This document shows, one piece after another, positions 16,763-25,516 of a stretch of DNA of 64,000 nucleotides; position 1 is the first letter of the stretch; the number at the start of each line of letters is the position of its first letter. The stretch covers positions 2,276,824-2,340,823 of the forward strand of contig NC_014012.1 of assembly GCF_000091325.1 (NCBI RefSeq). The letters run 5' to 3'. The notes below the pieces were generated by a model. The model was not told the DNA's origin. It did not search any database and was given only the letters and a program-made list of their open reading frames with translations. Source of the DNA: Shewanella violacea DSS12. GTDB lineage: Bacteria; Pseudomonadota; Gammaproteobacteria; Enterobacterales; Shewanellaceae. A program made the position numbers and the translations under genes.

Positions 16763-18152
16763 AACACCAGGAAATACTGCAAATCAGACTCTAACTGAGT
16801 CACAAGCATACACACAAAGTAGGCTAAAAACGGGTGCCGGTGACGGGGGAACTTCGATTGCCGATGCGCTGTCGATGGCAAGCTTTGCGCTACTAAGCAT
16901 GACAAGCTCGGTGGCCAGTGCTACGGAGACAGCCAGCTTAGATGCTGTTGAGATAGACTCACCTAAAATAGATGCCGCTTTACTCTATTATCTGGAGCAG
17001 GACAGGGTGACGGTGGCCGAGGGAATATTTAACCTCAAATTGCCCCTAGGGGATAAGCGCATTTATGAAGCCAAGTTGGTGCTAGATACCTTAACGGGTT
17101 CCTCAGCCAATGGCGCTGTGCCTCAGGATCAACGCCAGACTTTTACCCGCCCATCCGGTAATGGCGAATACACTATAAATTCAGGTAACACTCCGTTAGA
17201 TGACACCTTCAAAGACACCCGGGTGCAGCTCAGCGGTAACTGGGCCGAAATATGGTCCCTTGACTGGAGCAGTAATCATGGTGTTTATCTGTCGAGGGAA
17301 TATGATTATACCTCCATGGGAATTAACTCGGCACTGGCGCGCTCGTTTAATAAGAATAATACTCAGCTGTCTTTAGGCATGGCTTATTACTATGATTTAG
17401 TCGACCCAGTGGGAGGACGGCCCCTAGCCATGAGTAATATGGTATTTCGGGATGACTTTGACTCCCACGCCGAGTTTCGTACTGAATTTGATAAGACTCG
17501 CCAGATAGCGAGTACCGATAAACAGACTGTGGATCTCAGCGTCGGCTTAACCCAGATCATCAATCGACATATGCTGGTGCAGCTCAGCTACAACCTGTCT
17601 TCTTTGCAAGGCTATATGACAGATCCCTACAAGGTACTCAGTCTGGTGGATGCGTCGGGAACCCGTGAGGCATATTTTTATGAGAGCCGACCCGATGAGC
17701 GTCTCAAGCAGAGCCTGTATCTGTTTAGCAAGCACGCCTTAGCCACTGGGGTCACAGATCTGGCTTACCGTTATAGCTATGATGATTGGGGCGTGGCCTC
17801 ACATACGTTCGAGAGTCACTATCGTTACAATTTCACCTCGTCCTTTTTTGGTCAGTTGCACCTAAGATATTACCGACAAGAAGCGGCTCACTTTTATCGG
17901 GTGTTCCTGAAATCAGAGGAAGTGCTGCCTGAATTTGCATCGGCAGATTATCGTATCGGAAACATGAATACCTATACGTTTGGGATAAAAATAGGTCATA
18001 CCTTAGCCGATGGCACTAAGGCCAGCTATCGTCTTGAATATTATCAACAAGATCCCTATTCAAACGGAGACCAAGCCCTAGGTCAGTTGGCTCAACATGA
18101 GTTATATCCCAGCGTTAAGGCAATTATTTTTCAGTTGGGATTGTCATTCTAA
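16749..18152 (+). CDS. DUF3570 outer-membrane barrel protein
   Basis: A protein of about 467 residues starting at GTG 16749 (a GTG at 16719 is also possible; AGGGGG precedes 16749). After a weakly hydrophobic leader (SMASFALLSMTSSVASA) it is made of alternating polar/aromatic strands and ends in Phe, as expected for an outer-membrane barrel; the layout fits DUF3570. Early in the mature part is D-T-L-T-G-S-S-A-N-G-A (Asp codon at 17085), which resembles the D-x2-[ST]-G-A-[ST] site where ApbE attaches FMN. The next gene is an ApbE enzyme, so covalent flavinylation of this protein is an attractive inference. The gene overlaps the DUF4266 stop by a few bases. Confidence 0.8.
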   Translation: MVATKTPGNTANQTLTESQAYTQSRLKTGAGDGGTSIADALSMASFALLSMTSSVASATETASLDAVEIDSPKIDAALLYYLEQDRVTVAEGIFNLKLPLGDKRIYEAKLVLDTLTGSSANGAVPQDQRQTFTRPSGNGEYTINSGNTPLDDTFKDTRVQLSGNWAEIWSLDWSSNHGVYLSREYDYTSMGINSALARSFNKNNTQLSLGMAYYYDLVDPVGGRPLAMSNMVFRDDFDSHAEFRTEFDKTRQIASTDKQTVDLSVGLTQIINRHMLVQLSYNLSSLQGYMTDPYKVLSLVDASGTREAYFYESRPDERLKQSLYLFSKHALATGVTDLAYRYSYDDWGVASHTFESHYRYNFTSSFFGQLHLRYYRQEAAHFYRVFLKSEEVLPEFASADYRIGNMNTYTFGIKIGHTLADGTKASYRLEYYQQDPYSNGDQALGQLAQHELYPSVKAIIFQLGLSF

Positions 18153-18272
18153 TGGGGCCAGCTCATCTTCCTGCCAATGCTATATTCATCTGTGCTGATG
18201 GGATGGCAAGTCTATGATGATTAGCTTGTATATAATGAGTGACGAAATACCCCACCAAGAGGATACTCGTCT

Positions 18273-19160
18273 ATGAGCGGAGACTTAATATTGGTGCCTA
18301 CTTCCAGGGGACATCATGCAAGCTTCAATGCCATGGCCAGTCGGTGTGAAGTGCTTATTCGCTCAACGGACAGAGAGTTGGCCTATACCATGGCCTATCG
18401 GGCCCTAGAGGAAACACGGCGTATAGAGCAGAAGTACAGTCGTTTTAATCCCTCTAGTCTACTGAGCAGACTCAATGCCAATGCCGGTAATTGGCAGAAT
18501 ATAGACGCCGAAACTTCGGCGCTGTTGTCATTTTCCAAGCAATGCTTCGACTTAAGTGCTGGCATGTTCGATATCACTGCGGGCCCTTTATTAACACTTT
18601 GGACCTTTGGCGCAGATGCAAACTTGCCGACGTCATCTTCAATCGAGAGGGCACTTAAACATGTGGGCTTAGACAAGCTGACCATAGAAGCAACACGTTT
18701 ATACCTACCCCTAAACATGAGTCTGGATTTTGGCGGCATCGCTAAGGAATATGCCAGTGACAAGGCTGCAAGTCTGTTAACGCTTCACTATCCTCATATA
18801 CCCGCCTTGGTGAATTTAGGCGGTGATATAGCCTGTGCTTCGATTGTTGAGAAACCATGGCGGGTGGGAATAGAAGATCCTAGCAAGCTGGATAATGCTA
18901 CTCGAACGATAAGCTTAACGGGTGGAGGGCTGGCCACCAGCGGCCATACACGACGTTATCTCGTGGATAAGGGCAAACGATACGGACATATTTTAAACCT
19001 TACAACAGGCTATCCGGTGGAACGTGCACCCTTGTCTGTGACCGTTATGGCCGCCAACTGTTTGGTGGCAGGTATGTTATCCAGTATCGCAATGTTAAAA
19101 GGGGCCAATGCTCAGGCCTTTATGGCAAGTCAGAATGTCGATTTTTATATCTGCAGTTAG
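18273..19160 (+). CDS. apbE: ApbE-family FAD:protein FMN transferase
   Basis: A 295-residue member of the ApbE family, which moves FMN from FAD to a Thr or Ser of an extracytoplasmic protein. Visible motifs: KYSRFNP-SSLLSRLN, DITAGPLL, DFGGIAKEYASD (150s), VNLGGDIA (180-187), GGLATSGHTRRY, GHILNLTTGYPV. No clear signal peptide or lipobox is seen at the proposed start. The usual C-terminal metal motif A-D-A-x-x-T reads A266-G267-M-L-S-S271, so the Asp is Gly and the Thr is Ser. It closes the TlpA-DUF4266-DUF3570 module after a 120-base gap. Confidence 0.85.
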   Translation: MSGDLILVPTSRGHHASFNAMASRCEVLIRSTDRELAYTMAYRALEETRRIEQKYSRFNPSSLLSRLNANAGNWQNIDAETSALLSFSKQCFDLSAGMFDITAGPLLTLWTFGADANLPTSSSIERALKHVGLDKLTIEATRLYLPLNMSLDFGGIAKEYASDKAASLLTLHYPHIPALVNLGGDIACASIVEKPWRVGIEDPSKLDNATRTISLTGGGLATSGHTRRYLVDKGKRYGHILNLTTGYPVERAPLSVTVMAANCLVAGMLSSIAMLKGANAQAFMASQNVDFYICS

Positions 19161-19286
19161 CATATCTTGGTTAGTGACTTGTAATAGCTTATTGCTTTTG
19201 TTAGTTTAATTGACGACATAATATGTCGTCTGTTAGCTTATGGCGTACAAGTGACTCATACCAATCGGTATATACAGGAGCAAGGA

Positions 19287-19586
19287 ATGCTGGAAAAAAT
19301 ATTTATCTACACCATTGCTGGGTTTGTGGTTATTTTAAAATGGTTAGCTATAGTGCTAGCGCCAACATTGGCATTGGGAATGGTGGGGCTGATTATCTCT
19401 GATATCCGTGATGTGATGGATATGAAACTTATCTTTATCTTGATGAGCTTAGGTGCCCTGATAGGCGCTATCTTGGCGGAAACAATCCGACGGAAATATG
19501 GGTTAATCGAATTTGATGGCAAGCTTATCGGTCACCCAGATATCGATGGGCATAATGTGTTAGCAACAAAGTCGACAAACTCTTAG
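19287..19586 (+). CDS. Small two-helix membrane protein
   Basis: About 99 residues from the ATG at 19287, which has AGGAGCAAGGA before it; an earlier GTG (19251) lacks a site. Two hydrophobic helices (about residues 5-33 and 46-66) are followed by a short basic and then polar tail (IRRKYGLIEFDGKLIG). I do not recognise the family. It lies 126 bases after apbE and may or may not belong to that module. Confidence 0.55.
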   Translation: MLEKIFIYTIAGFVVILKWLAIVLAPTLALGMVGLIISDIRDVMDMKLIFILMSLGALIGAILAETIRRKYGLIEFDGKLIGHPDIDGHNVLATKSTNS

Positions 19587-19603
19587 GTGCTATTGTAGAG
19601 TGG

Positions 19604-19644
19604 AAGGCACAAGGCACAAGGCACAAGGCACAAGGCACAAGGCG
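19604..19644. repeat. 7-bp tandem repeat, five copies plus a partial
   Basis: The unit AAGGCAC is repeated five times from 19604 to 19638 with a partial AAGGCG after it, directly behind the small membrane gene. The rest of the gap to 20011 shows nothing I can support. Confidence 0.9.
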
Positions 19645-20011
19645 AACAGCTAGACCTTAAGTTTTATACTCTATTCCTTGCGTTATTTTCGGCGTGATAA
19701 AGGGCATTTTCTGAAGCTTTGAATCTTTCATCAGTGCTGATATTTTGTTGTTTGCCTTTCATTGATACTGACAGCAACACCTATGCTGACAATGAGGTTT
19801 ATGGTTTTATCGACTTCAGAATGTTAGCCATATTTTATGGCATGTTTATCTAGAATGGGTCTTTCACGCTAGCTTTAAATCACCAGTGCCTAGTTAACTA
19901 TTTTATTTATTCCCTCATTGAGATAGGTTCAATATTGATTTGAGTGTCTCTTAAAAAAGAGATTAAACTCCATCCCCCTGAAGCCAGAAGAACACAAGTA
20001 TCGAGTCAGTT

Positions 20012-22069
20012 TTAATCTGTATTTGTGGCCATCCGTCTGCTATTTTCTTGTGTCTGTTGGCATCTATTCTGAGGATCAAAACCATTATCATCACGGTAAT
20101 GGGCACATAAATCCTTTAACATCTCACTCCAGGGAGCATCGCCCTGGTATTTTTCCAGGCTGTACCATCTGTTTTGACGGGTATCGACCAAGATTAGGTC
20201 TTCATAATCAGGTAGCATGGCTAACTGCCAGTGCTGAAAATATACCGAACGTTGCTTCTTAGCAATCATCTCTTGATAAATGGAGGGAACCAACACTGCT
20301 CGCCCATTATCTCTGATCTCATACTTAGACATGGTTTCAGAGAGTACCTTAGCCTCATCGATAAAGCTGGCATTGAGCGATTTGACCGGGATGGAGGATT
20401 CAACAAACACACTTAGTGGGATAACCTGGCTCATATCTTTGGGTAAAATATGGCCATCGAATGCTTTATCCTTCGTCTCTAATGATAGATCCAGCTCTTC
20501 AAATAGGCTTGGTGCTATGTCAGTTAAAGAGTAAATTCCTTGAATCTTCTTGGCTGTTTGTTTCTCTTCCTGTGGGCCAAATCGTCGATAAGCCATCAAG
20601 ACATTTACTTGTTCCTGACTCAGTACATTGGTGCCGTGACCCCAAGCATTAACATTGAGTTTAGCCTCATCCTTAGCTTGGTCCCCTTGTAAGGTGTCTT
20701 TTTCTAACATGAAACCTTCACCGTGATCTGAGATCAGGTATACCAAGGCGTTATCTAAGAAACCTCTGTCTTCTAGTGTGTCCATAAATTGCTGAAACTG
20801 AGCATCAACTTTTGGAAGCATGGTTTGATACATGAAGTGATTATAATTGCCCTTCCAGGTGGCATCGTTCACATCGATAAAGTTTTTAGAAGTGAAGGGC
20901 CAATGTAACTGACAAAAGTGAACGGCTAAGAAATTGGGGCGCTTCGTTGAGAGGGAATCCGTGATTTTACGGTTAAATAATAAGGGGTCATAGGCTTTTC
21001 CATAGGCCCGATTCATATATAGATAAGGAAAAAGTGATTCGGAAACACTAAGCTTTAGAAACAGGTTGATCAAAGGGATGTCACCTATATTGGCTATGAT
21101 GGCATCGGCGGCGCCGATCTTCGGACCTATTACCTTATCGAATCCATACTCCATATCTATTTGATTGAAACGTCTTTCGTCTATTCCATAGGTGGTTTGA
21201 TAGCCTAGAGCTTTGAGCTCTCTGATAAGTGGTAACGGTTTTTTGATCAGCTCAGGTGGAGCCAGGTTAAACCTTGCCCCATGAGTAACTGGGTACTGGC
21301 CGGTGAGTATACTCATCCAGGCAACATAGGTCCGACCTAGAGGTGTATAGGTCTTATCATAGAGATGGGCTTGTTGAATAAATTGATTTATACCTGGGGT
21401 AAAATGCTTGTCGGGATCGCGAAAGTTAAGATGATCAGGTCGCAGGGCATCTATACCGATAATGAAAACATTGGGGCTGGTTTTATCTGTTGGCGCATAA
21501 TGTTCGGAGCTGCCGCTGGTGGAGATGCCAACCATGAATAGGCCTATAGCGAGAAGAGAGTAGCTAAGGCGTTTTCCTATCAGGGTGACGAGTCCCCATA
21601 TAAAAAAACTACACAGGACTAATATCAAGGGAATCAAAATCCATGGATTTACTAAGAGGGTATCTCTGAAAAACCCGAGTAATGATGTTGGATACCAGTA
21701 AGCATTGATGCCTAATACCAAGGTAATATGGCTCAAGATGATAATTAACCATATCTGAGTTCTGATCCCAGCGTCTCTGAATATAGTGAACCAAGGCCTA
21801 CAGGAGACTGTAATAATGATCGACCAGAGCACATGTAAAACTAACACCAAGAAGACAAATTGTAATAAATCTAGAATGAGCCATAGACTGTGTAGATTAT
21901 CATCACCCAGATGAGTCATGGCTTGGGCAATAGAAAATGATGAGTAGTACTGCAGCAGCTGCTTAAAATTATATAGAGCGACCAAAGATAACAGCATCAT
22001 GGCGTTAGTGCGCCAAAATGTTCGTACCATGGATAGGTCATCGGATATATTTTTGTGTTGCTGGGTCAT
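20012..22069 (-). CDS. Membrane-bound sulfatase/phosphotransferase-fold enzyme with Thr nucleophile
   Basis: A 685-residue protein with about five N-terminal membrane helices (residues 20-182) and a periplasmic alkaline-phosphatase-superfamily domain. Metal ligands are visible in VFIIGIDALRPDH (D207), LISDHGEGF and NAWGHGTN. Aligning LTGQYP with the sulfatase signature puts T247 (GRTYVAW) where sulfatases have the Cys/Ser that becomes formylglycine. A Thr at this place is typical of phosphoethanolamine and phosphoglycerol transferases, so transfer of a phospho-group to envelope glycans or lipids is more likely than sulfate release. It is downstream of the 86-residue gene on the same strand. 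Confidence 0.75.
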   Translation of the reverse strand: MTQQHKNISDDLSMVRTFWRTNAMMLLSLVALYNFKQLLQYYSSFSIAQAMTHLGDDNLHSLWLILDLLQFVFLVLVLHVLWSIIITVSCRPWFTIFRDAGIRTQIWLIIILSHITLVLGINAYWYPTSLLGFFRDTLLVNPWILIPLILVLCSFFIWGLVTLIGKRLSYSLLAIGLFMVGISTSGSSEHYAPTDKTSPNVFIIGIDALRPDHLNFRDPDKHFTPGINQFIQQAHLYDKTYTPLGRTYVAWMSILTGQYPVTHGARFNLAPPELIKKPLPLIRELKALGYQTTYGIDERRFNQIDMEYGFDKVIGPKIGAADAIIANIGDIPLINLFLKLSVSESLFPYLYMNRAYGKAYDPLLFNRKITDSLSTKRPNFLAVHFCQLHWPFTSKNFIDVNDATWKGNYNHFMYQTMLPKVDAQFQQFMDTLEDRGFLDNALVYLISDHGEGFMLEKDTLQGDQAKDEAKLNVNAWGHGTNVLSQEQVNVLMAYRRFGPQEEKQTAKKIQGIYSLTDIAPSLFEELDLSLETKDKAFDGHILPKDMSQVIPLSVFVESSIPVKSLNASFIDEAKVLSETMSKYEIRDNGRAVLVPSIYQEMIAKKQRSVYFQHWQLAMLPDYEDLILVDTRQNRWYSLEKYQGDAPWSEMLKDLCAHYRDDNGFDPQNRCQQTQENSRRMATNTD

Positions 22070-22143
22070 ATTTTTCCCTATTAGTCAGCACTTATTCCTT
22101 CATCTGTAACTAGTCTATTGAGTGTCCAGTGTCTCATCTTCCT

Positions 22144-22404
22144 TCACTGGTTAAGTTTATTTTTTTTAGACGGAGTGACGGTATATTTATCATTTTCTTC
22201 GATGACACTGTTTAATTCTGTGGCGGCGGGCCAATCTCCCAGTATCAGATATCGCTCAGCAAGACTCGAGCCAGATGGGCTATCGGTTTTTATCGACATT
22301 CTAGATTGATAGACCTGCCAAGCTGGCACAATATTGACTGCCAGTAACAGAATAATGATGCAGCTAAGCCCTATTTTTATTGTGACTGTTGAGAAACTCT
22401 TCAC
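22144..22404 (-). CDS. Small single-span membrane protein
   Basis: An 86-residue product with one hydrophobic N-terminal helix (residues 8-28) and a polar outside part (SLAERYLILGDWPAATELNSV), ending in a Lys/Asn tail. It may be a signal-anchored periplasmic peptide. It stands 74 bases upstream of the sulfatase-fold gene on the same strand and may be its operon partner. I do not recognise it. The gap 22405-22721 between this gene and the divergent L,D-transpeptidase is AT-rich; nothing further is supported. Confidence 0.45.
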   Translation of the reverse strand: MKSFSTVTIKIGLSCIIILLLAVNIVPAWQVYQSRMSIKTDSPSGSSLAERYLILGDWPAATELNSVIEENDKYTVTPSKKNKLNQ

Positions 22405-22721
22405 CGCTATAATAATCCCTTGTTAGCGTTTATATGAGTCTTAGTCAGCATAACTAAGGCTTCTTGTTTAAAAGTATAGTTGGCTTTTTTCTTACCAGAC
22501 TATTCTTAACTGTCTAATAGAGCGGTGAGTTCACTGGATTATGAGGCCATATAATTTGTTTCTATCTGGATTTTGAACTAAAAGTTAAGGTAGCGGCTCA
22601 ATTATGCTTAAACCTATGATTGGCTGGGCTTGTGCCTAGCAGACGTAGCATATCTATGTCTATGCATCAGCTGTGATCATTCTTTTTTACGCATTTAACT
22701 CTATTTGCCTGGGGAGTACCT

Positions 22722-24170
22722 ATGAGGTCATGGCTGTTATTATTGGTCTCAATTGTGTTTTACCTAGGGCTTGTCACCGATATAGAAGCAAACAATAAAT
22801 CACCTGATATGCAGAAGTCTGCTTGGCTCTATGAAGGCGTCGAGGGAGATTTAATCTGGTTTGATGATAAAGGGATAACCCTTAGTGGAATGGCATTATT
22901 AGGGCTCTTCGATGATCTTGGTATAGATACAAGCGCTGCTCATGAACAGCAAATAAACGAGATTAAGATAACTGATAGCTTGTATTCACATGCCTTACTC
23001 GATCTCTTAGCACATATAAGAAGTGTGAAGGGGGGAGGCGAGGCCGATGATGAAGTACGGTTACTGGAAGCGATTAATAATGATGAATTAGCGGAGTTTA
23101 TAGCTAGTATTTTACCCTCCTATGATGAAGTCTCAAAAATTCGACGCATGATCCGAGTGTACAAATCTCAGTTAGATGTTAATTGGCCGACAATCACTCA
23201 GGTTAACTTCAAACTCGGTCAGAGCTCTAAGCAAGTTCAACGTCTGCGTTGGATGCTAACGGCCTTAGGTGATCTAGAAAATAGCGAGCTGACACGCTAT
23301 CGGGAATCAATCTATGACCCTATGGTTATCCATGGAATTAAAGCCTTTCAACGCCGGCATGGCATAAGGGTTAGCGGCGAATTAGATGAGTCTACAGCTC
23401 TGGTATTGAATATATCTCCTCAGCGAAGAGTCATTCAGATGCAACAAAATTTGTGGCGATGGCTTATGATGCCACCGAGTCCTCCTAAAAAATATATTAA
23501 GATCAATATCCCTGATTACTCTCTACAATTATTTGTCCTAGGTGAACTCGATTTATCAATGAAAGTAATAGTTGGTAAACCCAGCTCGCCCACTCCAGTC
23601 ATGATGACTCGAGTAACGAGAATGACGATAAATCCATATTGGACTCCACCTTCGAGTATTATTCGCTCAGAATTACTTCCCCTAAATAGCACAGAGCCTG
23701 GTTACTTGAACCATAAAGGATTTGAATTACATGCAGTGGGTAAAAATGAGATCTCTGTGGTTAAACTGACCAATATGGAGCCCAAGCAACTCAAAGGCCT
23801 GCTTACAGAATATCGCTTGGTACAAGCTCCAGGAAAAGATAATGCCTTAGGGCAGGTGAGGTTTACCATACCAAACACTCAATCTATTTACCTTCATGAT
23901 ACCCCTGCTAAGAATTTATTTGATGGAGAACATCTGGCTCTGAGTCATGGTTGCATCCGCCTGGAAAAAGCACTAGCACTCTCTGAATATTTAATCTCGA
24001 TACATGAAGACTCTAAAGAGATACAAGTGGCGCTGAGTGGGTCTAAGACCCGATATGTCTCTCTGCCTGATCCCATGCCTATATTCATTACCTATCAGAC
24101 AGCCTGGGTGGATAACCGCGGTAAGTTACAATTGAGACCCGATATTTATCACTTAGATAGAGAGAGATAA
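22722..24170 (+). CDS. Murein L,D-transpeptidase (YcbB/LdtD-like)
   Basis: A 482-residue periplasmic enzyme with an N-terminal signal (residues 1-23). A peptidoglycan-binding domain lies near residues 165-228 (VQRLRWMLTALGD ... IKAFQRRHGIRVSGELDESTA), followed by a YkuD catalytic domain from about 260 with the active site LSHGCIRLEKAL (Cys near 412). It should make 3-3 crosslinks in peptidoglycan or attach proteins to it. The conserved Met after CIR is Leu here. It is followed after four bases by an HTH gene, a coupled arrangement. Confidence 0.85.
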   Translation: MRSWLLLLVSIVFYLGLVTDIEANNKSPDMQKSAWLYEGVEGDLIWFDDKGITLSGMALLGLFDDLGIDTSAAHEQQINEIKITDSLYSHALLDLLAHIRSVKGGGEADDEVRLLEAINNDELAEFIASILPSYDEVSKIRRMIRVYKSQLDVNWPTITQVNFKLGQSSKQVQRLRWMLTALGDLENSELTRYRESIYDPMVIHGIKAFQRRHGIRVSGELDESTALVLNISPQRRVIQMQQNLWRWLMMPPSPPKKYIKINIPDYSLQLFVLGELDLSMKVIVGKPSSPTPVMMTRVTRMTINPYWTPPSSIIRSELLPLNSTEPGYLNHKGFELHAVGKNEISVVKLTNMEPKQLKGLLTEYRLVQAPGKDNALGQVRFTIPNTQSIYLHDTPAKNLFDGEHLALSHGCIRLEKALALSEYLISIHEDSKEIQVALSGSKTRYVSLPDPMPIFITYQTAWVDNRGKLQLRPDIYHLDRER

Positions 24171-24174
24171 GGAG

Positions 24175-24627
24175 ATGGCTGAGCGTATTCCTGAAACACC
24201 TGACTTTATGAAGCTTATTCGTCAGGAAAAAAATGCCAGGATGAAATTAAAGCTTTTGGCTTTACTCCATTTTCATGAAGGTAAATCAAGGTATCAGATA
24301 GCTGATTATCTCAAGGTGAGCCGCACCAGCGTCAATAAATGGGTGACGAGTTATTTGACACATGGATTAGGTGGCCTCAAAGAGAAGAAACACAGTGGTA
24401 GACCGGCAGCCTTGACGGCGGCTCAAATGCAACAATTATCACGCTACATCAAGTTTAAAACCACGACCAAGAAAAATGAACATCTCCATGGCAGTGACAT
24501 TCAAGCTTATATTATTGAACACTTTGGCGTGACCTATGAAATCTCTAATATTTATAGAATCTTAGAGAAATTAGGTTATGCCTGGGTGACACATTCATCA
24601 CATCACATTTTTTTCGATGGCATCTAA
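24175..24627 (+). CDS. HTH-only protein related to IS630-type transposase N-termini
   Basis: A 150-residue DNA-binding protein. A first HTH (KSRYQIADYLKVSRTSVNKWV, about residues 42-60) and a winged-helix part (FGVTYEISNIYRILEKLGYAW, about 120-140) are laid out as in the N-terminal half of IS630/Tc1-type transposases, but the DDE catalytic half is absent; the frame stops just after the second domain. GGAG and a 4-base gap after the L,D-transpeptidase stop suggest translational coupling. It may be a domesticated regulator or a truncated transposase. No inverted terminal repeats are evident. Confidence 0.65.
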   Translation: MAERIPETPDFMKLIRQEKNARMKLKLLALLHFHEGKSRYQIADYLKVSRTSVNKWVTSYLTHGLGGLKEKKHSGRPAALTAAQMQQLSRYIKFKTTTKKNEHLHGSDIQAYIIEHFGVTYEISNIYRILEKLGYAWVTHSSHHIFFDGI

Positions 24628-25272
24628 TATTATTTAATATCAGTATATTAAATAAGGCTGGATACAAGATAAAGCTTAAGTCTTTGAATATTCTATATTT
24701 GAATATTTCTCTATCCGATTGTGTCATTATAATATTCAGTGATGTTTGCCAATTATTTGCTGCATAGGGTTTAAATCCCAACAGATTAAAGGTCTTGACG
24801 TCTTTTTTTCTTGCTATTAGTAGGGAAAACCTAGATTCGTTGAATAATTAAGTGATCTGATTTCTCTGCCTACGACATTATTTTATCTCTGTCTATTTTA
24901 GTATCACCCTCTTTAATATTAATTATAGGTCCATGAAATGTGTGTATTTATCAATCAAATCAAAGTGAGTGTTTACAAAATTTAATCTTGGACTAACTAG
25001 CAGACTCAAAAATAACTGTAGATGTAAACTATGAAAAATATAGGAGTATTTCACTGGATCAGTTATTTATTCAGCGTGGAGTATATAAGGGTCCTTTGCT
25101 ACTTTTAAGTTAGCTCTAGTGTTTATATCTCGTATCACTAGAAGTTAGTATACAGGCTGCTATTTTTAAGATTTCGTGTCTCTGAGATGGCGTGCTTATA
25201 TATGAAAAAAGCTTATCAGCATGAGTATTAATTAAGATGTGCCGATATTTGGATGACTAGGAGAAACAGAGT
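24628..25272 (+). promoter_or_regulatory. Long AT-rich leader upstream of the Tad locus
   Basis: This 645-base gap has no supported gene. It has a short hairpin just after the HTH gene (TTATTTAATA near 24634-24659) and should contain the Tad promoter; I could not identify a clear -10/-35 pair. Confidence 0.3.
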
Positions 25273-25467
25273 ATGAACATTAAACAGATTTTTTCAGATT
25301 TTATTGAAGATGAGAGTGGACTTACAGCTGTCGAATACGCCATCGCTGGTGGATTAGTTGTCGGTGGCATGATTGCGGCATTTAATCAGTTAGGCACCAA
25401 TGCAACATCAAAAATTAGTTGTCTTGCGTCTGCTGTGAATGGTGCGAGTACCGACTGTGGTTCTTAA
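25273..25467 (+). CDS. flp: Flp-family type IVb pilin
   Basis: A 64-residue prepilin. The leader MNIKQIFSDFIEDESG is cut after Gly16, and the mature hydrophobic helix starts LTAVEYAIAGGLVV, with the Glu5 that all type IV pilins need and the Glu-Tyr pair typical of Flp pilins. Two Cys (in SCLAS and DCGS) may form a disulfide at the end. It is the main subunit of the Tad pilus used for surface adhesion. The start has AGGAGA upstream. A small hairpin after it would favour pilin over downstream genes. Confidence 0.95.
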   Translation: MNIKQIFSDFIEDESGLTAVEYAIAGGLVVGGMIAAFNQLGTNATSKISCLASAVNGASTDCGS

Positions 25468-25474
25468 CTGTTAG

Positions 25475-25499
25475 AACCCATAGGGACGTGGGTTTTCTT
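25475..25499 (+). terminator. Weak hairpin after the pilin gene (attenuator)
   Basis: AACCCA (25475-25480) pairs with TGGGTT (25489-25494), then TTCTTTT. A leaky terminator here would give excess pilin transcript over the assembly genes. Confidence 0.45.
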
Positions 25500-25516
25500 T
25501 TAAGGCATTACGACCT

